Part shown: piece after piece, positions 7,508 through 15,639 of the stretch
Numbering within the stretch: the stretch's first letter is position 1
Layout: every line of letters starts with the position of its first letter
From: Larix sibirica
Lineage: Eukaryota > Streptophyta > Pinopsida > Pinales > Pinaceae
Direction: 5' to 3'
NCBI GenBank assembly: GCA_004151065.3
Contig: NWUY0300055456.1
Coordinates: 1 to 16,034, forward strand
Length of the DNA stretch: 16,034 bases
Program-made: the position numbers and the translations under genes
Notes under the pieces: generated by a model
The model's input: the letters and a program-made list of their open reading frames with translations, nothing else
What the model was told of the DNA's origin: nothing
The model's database searches: none

Positions 7508-8455
7508 TTATTTGCTTGCAGTTGTATCATTGGGGGGGAGCTCCTCCATAATTGGACAGCTGAATTTGTCCTCCTCCATTGCCTCCTGGTTCGATTTCTT
7601 GATAGGATGAGGTTCAAATTTACGCCAAGGAAGAATAATCTTCTCCGTTTCCTCCCGCACTCTCTTGACCGCCAATTTTCCAATGGTGGAAGGGATGGGG
7701 AAATGATTAGTGGCAATCCCCTTTCCATGCTTCCCTGAGAGCGTAGGACCCCTGTCCTCTCCCCTAGCAGCCACTGAATTCTCCAGACCACCAACAACAC
7801 CTATGCTATTGTCGCCTGCATGACTTCCACCTGCGTGACTTCCACCAGCCTGACTTCCTCCTGCATGGCTCTCGCCGGCATGGACCTCGTCGACATAGCT
7901 CCCACCGGCATGGCTTCCTTCAGCATAATTCTTGCCACTAAAGGTGGTTTCCAGATTGTTTACCATGGCTTCCAAGCTGGCCATATGAGCTTTCATAGTT
8001 TGGGTAATGTTCCTAGCCTTGTCCCAGTTAGCCTTTGTGTCCTCCATGAGTGCTCCTAGCATGTTTTTAACGAGATAGTAATGATTAATGCATACATTGT
8101 TATTCCCAGAAGAAAGGTGGTCGGCCAACAGATAGGCTTCCCAATTGTCGATAAGCAGCCGAACCAGAATGGAGACACCTTCTCCATAGCCATCCGAAGG
8201 GACCAGGTCCTAGTGACCATCAGAGCGGCCGGATCTCCCTCTACGTGACCTTCCTTTCTGTCTCAACATGGTGTCCAGGAGCCGGAGGCCTCTATCGGGA
8301 GCAAAGAGCACGATGATGGGGAAATCGTCGAAGACTACAACAATTCTGGCAGGAGTGGCGAACCCGAACTTATGGAGGATGCAAAGAAAATTCCCAACCA
8401 TCTTCTTTAACCTATGTCCATAGGATGCCAGTGGAGCCACACGCTTGAGCTTCAT
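7508..8455 (-). pseudogene. unrecognised third ORF of the LINE, interrupted by one TAG
   Basis: One reading frame of 315 codons plus stop, broken only by TAG at 8212-8210 (codon 82). It starts at ATG 8455, the first ATG after an in-frame TGA. It lies inside the LINE, on the same strand, between RNase H and the poly(A) tail. Residues 1-81 have a compact hydrophobic centre (ARIVVVFDDFPIIVLF) followed by a basic run (RSRRGRSGRS). Residues about 95-170 look helical, with heptad-like spacing near WDKARNITQTMKAHMASLEA, so a coiled coil is possible. Residues 176-215 are eight pentapeptides of type SHAGG. The rest has a basic patch (KLAVKRVREETEK) and an acidic end. I recognise no family. Coiled coil plus basic segments would suit an RNA-binding or assembly role, but that is a guess. 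It might also be a host sequence carried by 3' transduction. Confidence 0.6.
7811..7930 (-). repeat. 15-bp coding minisatellite, eight units, within the LINE third ORF
   Basis: Eight in-frame 15-bp units (120 bp) encode NYAEG, SHAGG, SYVDE, VHAGE, SHAGG, SQAGG, SHAGG, SHAGD. The period keeps the frame. The outer units have diverged more than the inner SHAGG units, typical of slippage expansion from the middle. Confidence 0.88.
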
Positions 8456-8682
8456 GGTGCTGGTACTAGGAGGCTTGAACCAGGCTCACCGAAGCGACAA
8501 GGAGCTATTGAATGAGCCGGGGTGTAATCCCCACAGCTCATTAAAGTACCGTCACTTCCGCTGCCACAAATCAACCTAATGGGTTGGAAGATGGTGAGCT
8601 CGCCACGCGCTCGTGGCTCTAGGACACCTGGATCCAGGTTGGGAAGCTCTTTCCGGGAAATGTTCTGGCAGTTGTGTCTGAG
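8456..8682 (-). other. spacer between RNase H and the third ORF
   Basis: About 227 bp, relatively GC-rich, with stops in the frame leading into the third ORF (TGA ten codons before its ATG). It shows no domain. It could hold signals for translating the downstream ORF, but none is recognisable. Confidence 0.5.
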
Positions 8683-9234
8683 TTATTCAGAGTTGATATG
8701 GCCCATCTCCCCCTCCCAGAGTGGAATGTTTCTATTCACGCCATTGTTAGCCAGACAGTCAACAAGGGAGTTTTCTTTCCTCCTAACATGCTGCAAGGTG
8801 ATGGATCTAGCATGAGAGAGTAAATCTACTATTTTATGCAAGCCTTGTTCAAGTCTCTAGTTGGGGGATAACTTTGATGCTTGAGAGTCGTTGAGGAGAC
8901 AAGTGGCCAATGTGAGGATGATTTGAGAGTCCCCTTCAATAATGAGAGGTAGGAGGTTACTCGAGATGGTCAGGGAGATGCACTCAGATAGCTCTGCAAG
9001 CTCTGCTGCATTGTTTCTATTGTAACCAAGAGAATCGTAGAAGACTTTTAGAATGGAACCTGATGAGTCTTGGAAAGCTCCCCCAAATCCTACCTCACCG
9101 GGATTTCCTTTAGAGGCCCCATCAAATTTGAGTTTGAAGAAGCCAATAGGGGGTGGACTCCAAGAGTCTGGGCTAGAGATAGTCGGAGGAAGAGGTTTTG
9201 GAAGAGGAGAGGCCACATTTTTTGAAAATTCCAA
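8683..9234 (-). pseudogene. LINE ORF2 C-terminal RNase H domain (RVT_3 type)
   Basis: The frame runs from about 9234 to TAA at 8685-8683 and is interrupted by one TAG at 8859-8857, where the family usually has Trp in an NWRLEQG context. The domain begins FFKLKFDGASKGNPG. The acidic tetrad is present: Asp in FDG (9121-9123), Glu in AAELAEL (9001-9003), Asp in EGDSQ (8929-8931) and Asp in NSLVDCLAN (8758-8760). RNase H degrades RNA in RNA-DNA hybrids during reverse transcription. It is one frame away from the upstream zf-RVT segment, so a frameshift lies near 9225-9240. The FDGASKGNPG type is the Archaea-like RNase H known from plant L1 elements. Confidence 0.85.
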
Positions 9235-10397
9235 CTTTGCAGAATATTGATTTCAAGTTGAGTAGTCGAAGAGTCTGAGTAATACCAAGTTTTCAGGAGA
9301 AGAGTCTCCTGGATGTGCCCAACTATAGAGTCCCAAAGCTCCGAAACTTATTTTCTTTTTTCTTAAAAAATTCTTCGATTCCTTTCTAGCCAAATTGTCC
9401 AAATGAAAAAACCTAGTATGAGGATCCATAACCTGTTCAGGAGGCTACAGTTGTAGGGATTTTCTTCCCATTGTTGCAACGTTAGGACAATATTTCCCTC
9501 AACCCTGTTAGATCTTCTACACTTGGCATTAACCAAGTTCCAGAGTTCATTAGAAGTGTCACAAGTGTCAAGGAGATGGTCGATGGTTTCAGCTTGGGCC
9601 CCACACAGGATGCAGATGGACAGTCCCTGGAAGCCTCTTTTTAGTAGATTATCCCAAGTAAGGATCCTTAGATGGGTAAGAAGCCATAGGAAGGTCGATA
9701 TTTTAGGCCAAAGATCTGAACCCCAGATTCTTCCCCACATCGGTTCGAGATTCACGTCCCGTTGCTGATATTTAAGGTGATAGGCTTCCTTGGTGGTGAA
9801 GGTTCCTTTTGGTCTGTGCCCCCATCTAAGGATGTCAGGATCCTGAGTGTTGCGTATTTTCCTTTTTAGTAACTCCATCTAGAGATCATCTACCTACCCA
9901 GTGAAGCCCCAAGTTGTGGGTGTTTCCCAGCACCTGAAGGGAAAATTGATTAAGGGCATCCATAATTCCTGCACCTTTAGATTCACCTTGTTTTGCATGA
10001 GGATTTGAAGTTCTAGAGAGTCATTTTGGTTGCAGAGACTAGGATTTTGTTTCCACGAGTCATACCAAAAATTCGCTGGGTCCCCCTCCCTGAGTTCCCA
10101 TAAATTGTGTTATTTGATTAAAGCTCGTTGAGTATTGGCAGCTCTCCACATAAGTGAACCAAGAGGGTACAAGTCATAGTGAATGAGATGAGAGGTAGAA
10201 CAGTCATGAGCATACTTTAGGTTCCATAGTTTGGCCCACGAGGGGGCATTCTTGGAAACCCAATTCCACCAAATTTTAGCTGAGATGATTTCATTATTTG
10301 TTTCTGGATCCTGAATTCCCAGGCCTCCTTCCCGCTTTGGAAGGAAAATAGTTCGCTAGCTGAGGAGGGCCCACTTGTGTTGGTTGTTGTCCCCTCC
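9235..10397 (-). pseudogene. LINE ORF2 region between RT and RNase H, with zf-RVT-like segment
   Basis: This stretch is in the same frame as the RT of the left copy. It includes the conserved post-RT block (KREGGLGIQDP) and, at 9363-9878, a zf-RVT-like stretch: GTFTTKEAY, then IWGSDLWPKISTFLWLL, RILTWDNLLKRGF and CILCGAQAETIDHLLDTC. Stops at 10356-10358, 9894-9896 and 9879-9881 are TAG where Trp would be expected. Further stops lie near 10118-10122 and 9342-9363. The zinc-ligand pattern C-x2-C...H-x4-C is intact. This segment links RT to RNase H in plant LINE ORF2 proteins. Confidence 0.8.
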
Positions 10398-11591
10398 CTA
10401 GAGGAACAATCCTTGCAAATTTATGATTCCCTTGAGGACCCATTTGGGGGCTTCTAGAACTGAAAAAAGGTAAAGAGGCATGGATTGGAGAATAGAATTG
10501 AGAAGACTTAACCTGCTAGCCAAGTTCAGAGAACGAAAGGTCCAAGAAGAGATTTTTCTTTCGAGTTTTGCCAGGAGTTCTCTCCAAGAAGAATGTTTGA
10601 TGGTTGAATCAGTGACATGCACCCCCAGGTATTTGGAAGGGAGGGAGGAGGCCGAATAGCCAAGGATGCGGTTAACATTACGCTGAGAGATAACATCGGT
10701 GTTGAAGAAGAAGACTTTGGATTTGTCTAGATTGATGGTAGTTCTGGAGGCTTCCGAGAAAGTGTGAAGGATTTTCTTGAACTTGCGAGCCTCCTAGACA
10801 GAGGGGTGTCCAAAGAGAAGGTTGTCATAAACGAATTGTTGGTAATCAATGGGGGTGCTTCCATGAAGGGAGAGACCTCTAATAGTGTTGGCTTGCATCT
10901 CAGCATGAATCAGGTGGCCCAAACCTTCCGCCATTAGAATGAAGAGAAAAGGTGAAAGCGGGTCACCTTGACAGATGCCTCTGGAGGGGGAGAAGGTAGT
11001 GGATGGGGATCTATTAACAAGGATAGAGAAAAAGGCTGAGGAGGTAAGGGATAAGATCCAGCGAGTCCAATCCCGGTTGAAACCAAAAGCTAGAAGCATT
11101 CTTTCAATAAAATCCCAGCTGAGTTTGTCAAAGGCCTTGGAGAGATCCAACTTGATGAGCATGCCAGGGGTTTTAGTGACTTTCAGGTAATGAGTGACTT
11201 CATGGGCTAGGATAATACCATCCAAGATTTGGTGCCCTTCAACATAACTGGTTTGCTTAGGGGAAATAAGTAGTGGCAAGAGGGGCTTAAGCCTGTTAGC
11301 AATAACTTTAGTAATGATTTTGTAAATGACATTACAGATAGATATAGGCCTGAACTTACCTGGATGGGTAGCTCCTGGTTCCTTGGGAATGAGAGTGAGA
11401 AAAGTAGCGTTAAGGGCTGGAAGGACCCATTTTTTTTCTCTAGACTCCTCCACCATCTCCAACACTTCAAGCTTTAGCAGATCCCAACAGTAGTGGAAGA
11501 AATTGATGGTAAAGCCGTCAGGTCCCGGATATTTTCCTTCCGCCATCTGGTTGACCCTGATTCCACTTCCTGGAGGGATGATAGGCTTCAT
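10398..11591 (-). pseudogene. LINE reverse transcriptase, left copy (A), with active-site change
   Basis: RT of the non-LTR type. Motifs in order: GKFRPISICNVIYKIITKVI and SYVEGHQILDGIILAHE, motif A LDLSKAFDKLSW (Asp at 11145-11147), motif B GICQGDPLSPFLFILMAEGL, motif C FVYDNLLFG. Motif C should be FxDD; the first Asp is replaced by Tyr (TAT at 10827-10829). A TAG at 10794-10796 follows (Gln is likely in the parent), and the frame then reads on through the thumb region (KYLGVHVTDS) to TAG at 10398-10400, in an FL-stop-GG context where Trp is usual. No function is expected. Confidence 0.88.
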
Positions 11592-12697
11592 CAGGGGCAG
11601 TTATGGTCCTCATTAAGGATTTTTGGGACTTTGGTTGTGACCTGATCAATGGCCAGGGCCCTAGAGGGAACGATTTCTGTTAGCAGATCTTTGTAGAAGC
11701 AACCAGTTCATGTTCAATGTCCCATGATCTTCGAGGTTGGTTCCATCCTATGCCTTAAGGGAGGAGATGCGGTTGTTCATGCGGTGTGGATGGTGGTGCG
11801 ATGAAAGAAATAGTGTTGCGCTCTCCTTCTTTTAACCATAGAGCACAGATTTTTGTTCCACATGGATTTCTTCCTGCTCGCACCTCTTGTCCAGCTGGTT
11901 CATGAGATCACTTTCCTTGATTTTGTGTGCTTCAGAGAGGCCCTGAGTCATGATGGAGTGTTGAACCTCCTCCATCTCTTTTTCCAGATCACTCTTGGCT
12001 TGAAAGATGTTTCCAAAGGTGTGATGGTTCCAATTTTGAGCTTACCTTTTAGAATTTTTAGCTTCTGTTGCATTATGGCCATTTTAGAATGCCCTCCACC
12101 TGAATCCCCATCCACCAGAGCTAATAGTGTCTCAGAAATTCGGGTGAGACACCATAAATTTTCAAAAAGGAAGGGCCTAAGGATCTTAGTGCCCACACAT
12201 TCTAAGAGAGGGAGATAGGCCAATGGTCCGATCCTCATCCGAAAGGACAGAGGCCAATTAAGACCCCCCAGGTTGATGTACATTTTTCAGAGACAATGAA
12301 GCGATCCAGTCGCTTAGCTATCTTTTTCTCCCCTGACGGTTGTTCCAGGTAAAGAATCCTTGAGAGGTGTTAAGATCCACCAATTGCAACGGTTGATGAA
12401 GTTTTTAAAGCAATGTCCTCGTTGGTGAGAATGTTCCTTGCCTCCTTTCTTCTCCTGGAGGGAGGTGATCATGTTGAAGTCGCCTCCAAGAATGATAGGG
12501 GAGTGTGGTGCTGAGATTGAACCAATGCAAGTAATCAATAAGACTTGAGCTTGAGGGAGGGATCTGGGGCCCATAAATGTTTAACATAAACCCTCGAATG
12601 TGGTTCCTAAGAGATGGAAGGAGGCTGAGAGGGAGTGGGAAGTGGAGGAAAAGTCCCCAAGAGTGATGAGGGTAGGGTTCCAGACTATGGCCAGGCC
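10834..12697. repeat. LINE internal tandem duplication, copy A
   Basis: Copy A of the endonuclease-RT duplication. By eye, 10834-11426 is identical to 12700-13292 (593 bases). Beyond that the two copies differ by many substitutions and small indels up to 12697, which matches 14570. Confidence 0.92.
11592..12697 (-). pseudogene. LINE endonuclease and EN-RT linker, left copy (A), frameshifted
   Basis: This contains the APE-like endonuclease from its central part onward: GLAIVWNPTLITLGDFSST, then ILGGDFNMITS (Asp at 12479-12481), an FTWNNRQG-type segment, and in another frame SDHWPIS (SDH at 12223-12231). The linker to RT (parts of QEEILW and WLKEGERN blocks) is broken by several indels, so no single frame spans it. 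It starts abruptly at the N junction and lacks the N-terminal third of the endonuclease. Confidence 0.8.
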
Positions 12698-12698
12698 A

Positions 12699-12699
12699 N
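12699..12699. other. ambiguous base N at the duplication junction
   Basis: The only N in the window falls exactly where the endonuclease of copy A meets the RT of copy B. To the right of it the sequence matches 10834 onward; to the left it matches up to 14570. A conflict or join in the assembly is the simplest reading. Confidence 0.9.
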
Positions 12700-13847
12700 A
12701 ATTGTTGGTAATCAATGGGGGTGCTTCCATGAAGGGAGAGACCTCTAATAGTGTTGGCTTGCATCTCAGCATGAATCAGGTGGCCCAAACCTTCCGCCAT
12801 TAGAATGAAGAGAAAAGGTGAAAGCGGGTCACCTTGACAGATGCCTCTGGAGGGGGAGAAGGTAGTGGATGGGGATCTATTAACAAGGATAGAGAAAAAG
12901 GCTGAGGAGGTAAGGGATAAGATCCAGCGAGTCCAATCCCGGTTGAAACCAAAAGCTAGAAGCATTCTTTCAATAAAATCCCAGCTGAGTTTGTCAAAGG
13001 CCTTGGAGAGATCCAACTTGATGAGCATGCCAGGGGTTTTAGTGACTTTCAGGTAATGAGTGACTTCATGGGCTAGGATAATACCATCCAAGATTTGGTG
13101 CCCTTCAACATAACTGGTTTGCTTAGGGGAAATAAGTAGTGGCAAGAGGGGCTTAAGCCTGTTAGCAATAACTTTAGTAATGATTTTGTAAATGACATTA
13201 CAGATAGATATAGGCCTGAACTTACCTGGATGGGTAGCTCCTGGTTCCTTGGGAATGAGAGTGAGAAAAGTAGCGTTAAGGGCTGGAAGGACACATTTTT
13301 TTTCTCTAGACTCCTCCACCATCTCCAACACTTCAAGCTTTAGCAAATCCCAATAGTAGTGGAAGAAATTGATGGTAAAGCCGTCAGGTCCCAAATATTT
13401 TCCTTCCGCCTTCTGGTTGACCACTGATTCCACTTCCTGGAGGGAGATAAGCTTCATTAGGGCGGTGTTATGACCCTCATTAAGGATTTTTGGGACCTTG
13501 GTTGTGACCTGATCAATGGCCAGGGCCCTATAGGGAATGTTTTTCGTTAGCATATATTTCTAGAAGCGAACCAGTTCATGTTCAATGTCCATGTGATCTT
13601 CGAGATTGGTTCCATCCTCTGCCTTAAGGGAGGAGATGCGGTTGTTCATGTGGTGTTGTATGGTGGTGCGATAAAAGGAAGTAGTGTTGCGCTCTCCTTC
13701 CTTTAACCATATAGCACAATATTTTTTCTTCCATAGGATTTCTTCCTGCTCGCACCTCTTGTCCAAGTGGTTCATGAGATCACTTTCCTTGATTTTGCAT
13801 GCTTCAGAGAGGCCCTGAGTCATGATGGAGTGTTGAACCTCCTCCAT
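12700..13847 (-). pseudogene. LINE EN-RT linker and reverse transcriptase, right copy (B), truncated before motif C
   Basis: One frame from 13847 to 12700 with a single internal stop, TAG at 13560-13562; copy A has TAC (Tyr) there. The linker carries QEEILWKKK and WLKEGERNTTSFYR. RT then runs through motif A (LDLSKAFDKLSW) and motif B (GICQGDPLSPF) and ends at IDYQQ, immediately before motif C, at the N. The copy therefore has no FxDD box, thumb or downstream domains. It could not work as RT even without the stop. Confidence 0.85.
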
Positions 13848-14570
13848 CTATTTTTCCAGATCACTCTTGGCTTGAAAGATGTTTCCAAAGGTGTAATGGT
13901 TCCAAATTTTGAGCTTACCTTTTAGAATGTTTAGCTTCTATTGCATTATGGCCATTTTAGAATGACCCTCCACCTGAATCCCCATCCACCATGAGCTAAT
14001 AGTGTCTCGGTAATTCGGGTGAGACAACCATAAATTTTCAAAAAAGAAGGGCCTAAGGATCTTAATGCCCACACATTTCCAAGAGAGGGAGATATGCCAA
14101 TGGTCCGATCCTATAGCCGGAAGGATAGAGGCCATTAAGAGCCCCCCCAGGTTGATGACATTTTCAGAGACAATGAAGCATCCAGTCACTTAGCTATCTG
14201 TTCCCCCCCCCATGGTTTTTCCAGGTAAAGAATCCTTGAGAGGTATTAAGATACACCAGATTGCAGCGGTCGATGAAGTTTTTAAAGCAAGTGTCCTCGT
14301 TGGTGAGAATGTTCCTGCCTCCTTTCTTCTCCTAGAGGGAGGTGATAATGTTGAAGTTGCCTCCAAGAATGATAGGGGAGTTGTGGTGCTGAGATTTGAA
14401 CCAATACAAGTAATCAATAAGCTTGAGCTTGTGGGATGGGATCTGGGGCCCACAAATGTTTAACATAAACCCCTGGTTCCTAAGAGATGGAAGGAGGTTG
14501 AAAGGGAGTGGGTAGTGGAGGAAAAGTCCCCAAGAGTGATGAGGGTAGGGTTACAGAATATGGCCAGGCC
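12700..14570. repeat. LINE internal tandem duplication, copy B
   Basis: Partner of 10834-12697. The RT core end is identical to copy A; the endonuclease and linker end is diverged. It joins copy A head to tail across the single ambiguous base at 12699. Confidence 0.92.
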
Positions 14571-14572
14571 GC
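13850..14572 (-). pseudogene. LINE endonuclease, right copy (B), N-terminally deleted and frameshifted
   Basis: The domain starts at GLAIFCNPTLITLGDFSST, in frame with the ORF1 remnant. The GGDFN motif is GGNFN here (AAC at 14356-14358), which loses an expected Asp. A TAG follows in LTSL-stop-EKK context, where copy A has CAG (Gln). The SDHWHIS motif is present at 14100-14108 in a different frame. The N-terminal third, with the usual NxRGL and QET motifs, is absent. The run of nine Cs near 14203-14211 is absent from copy A. Confidence 0.8.
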
Positions 14573-15506
14573 TCGAAGCCCCGCCAACATCAGTGGCTAT
14601 GTTACAGCTTCCTTTCCAGATTTTGTCCATGAGGGATCCTTTGGCGAAGGGATCCGTGGGGATGAACTGGTACTGGGGAAAGTCCCGGTACAGATGTTCA
14701 TGTTCTTGAAATTTGTGGCATCTGAAGGGGACATGCTCGTAGTCTAGAGCTTGAATCCATTCAACATCTTCATGCATTAGACTGATGGATTCTGGAAGGG
14801 ATTGAGAGATATGCATGTAAACACAAATATGTGCATAGGATGTGTAATTACTGATCCTTGTCTTTTCAGCCGATCTGACAAAGTTTTCGAGGGAGTTTCC
14901 TATGTCGTTGAGAGTCTCTTCGTCCCAGTACTCCTGCGGAAGGGAGTACATGCAGATCCACATCGGGGCCCATGTGAAGTCTTCCTTACCTAGGTTCAAT
15001 CTTTCTGTCCAATTATGGAGGTACAGTCCCACTGAGTTGAAAAAGTACGACCCTCCATCCTCAAATCTTGTTTTTTCCTCCAGCCGATGGAAAATGATGG
15101 TGAAAAATCCTTTTGATCCCAGTTGAAGATCGAAGTGGGATTTGGGTTTCCATTTGGATAAAATCCATCCTTTTAGGGCCTGCTCAGTGGGCTAGATACC
15201 GATAAATTTTCCAATAAGAGCGTGGTCTTTCATTTTTTGGGCTCTAGCATTGATCCTCTCGGTTGGAAGATTGATGCATGGTCGTTCAACTGTTTTGGCG
15301 ATACATGTTCTGGTGCTGGGTAAATCCAATTTGGACCCCGTCGCGGCGACTTTGTGGGTCGGCCTTGAAGGAGCTTCAGGCCCAAAGAGGGGGATCTCCT
15401 TCGTACCAATCTTAAGAGTGACGACAGGGTTAGTCTGATAGGTATTCAGATCCGCTGTAGAGGTCGTTCGCGAGGGGTCACCCGCTCCTCCCAGCGGGAT
15501 GGCCAT
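14573..15506 (-). pseudogene. LINE ORF1 (gag-like, DUF4283 with degenerate zinc knuckle)
   Basis: ORF1 of plant L1-type elements encodes a nucleic-acid-binding protein of the LINE ribonucleoprotein. The first ATG (15506, context CCCATGGCC) follows an in-frame TAG in the leader. The frame continues to 14573 and on into the endonuclease remnant, to a stop at 14460. A TAG at 15192-15194 interrupts ALIGKFIGI-stop-PTEQAL, where Trp is typical of DUF4283. The domain goes on with FTWAPMWICMYSLPQEYWDE and a YAHICVYMHIS block. The knuckle at 14679-14720 has CCHC spacing but reads C-x2-F-x4-H-x4-F, with both later Cys replaced by Phe. The C-terminal tail after the knuckle is short, so part of it is probably deleted together with the start of ORF2. 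Confidence 0.8.
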
Positions 15507-15619
15507 GGGACTAGCCAAGCCCTGGGTGGGACGACTAGTAGCAGAGGAGGGATCAAGGGTATCGATCAGCTTGAACTAGGGTTTCGAACGCATTTCTGCT
15601 TCATTCAGTCCAACCTTCC
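15507..15619 (-). other. LINE 5' leader
   Basis: 113 bp between the 5' target-site duplication and the ORF1 ATG. It contains a five-codon upstream ORF (ATG CGT TCG AAA CCC TAG). The short leader means the insertion may be full length at the 5' end or slightly truncated. No internal promoter motif is recognisable. Confidence 0.6.
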
Positions 15620-15639
15620 ATTTATAATTTTATCATATT
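15620..15639. repeat. target-site duplication, copy at the LINE 5' end
   Basis: An exact copy of the 20-bp sequence at 7202-7221. Neighbouring bases differ (C before it here, T there), so the match ends sharply. It fixes the 5' end of the element at 15619. Confidence 0.9.

Larger units (their letters stand above)
7222..15619 (-). mobile_element. L1-type LINE (non-LTR retrotransposon) with RNase H and an extra 3' ORF, degenerate
   Basis: This is an insertion of about 8.4 kb read from 15619 down to 7222. Order: short leader, ORF1 with a DUF4283-like domain and degenerate CCHC knuckle, APE-type endonuclease lacking its N-terminus, reverse transcriptase, zf-RVT-like segment, RNase H, an unrecognised third ORF, a 3' UTR of about 285 bp and a tail of nine As (7228-7220). 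Both ends are set by a 20-bp target-site duplication. About 1.87 kb covering endonuclease and RT is present twice, so the parent element was perhaps 6.5 kb or longer. Every ORF carries stops or frameshifts. L1-like elements with an Archaea-type RNase H are known in plants; the third ORF is not something I can place. Confidence 0.92.

Noticed and set aside
7423-7800. A 125-codon minus-strand open frame overlapping the third LINE ORF
   Set aside because: It is in another frame of the longer ORF and its low-complexity Arg/Leu composition suggests a shadow.
10975-11190. Plus-strand open frames within the RT region, repeated at 12841-13056
   Set aside because: Antisense to well-recognised RT motifs and duplicated only because the RT is duplicated.
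12405-13553. A 382-codon open frame crossing the N
   Set aside because: It joins RT of copy B to out-of-frame endonuclease of copy A across the ambiguous base. It is a by-product of the junction, not a gene.
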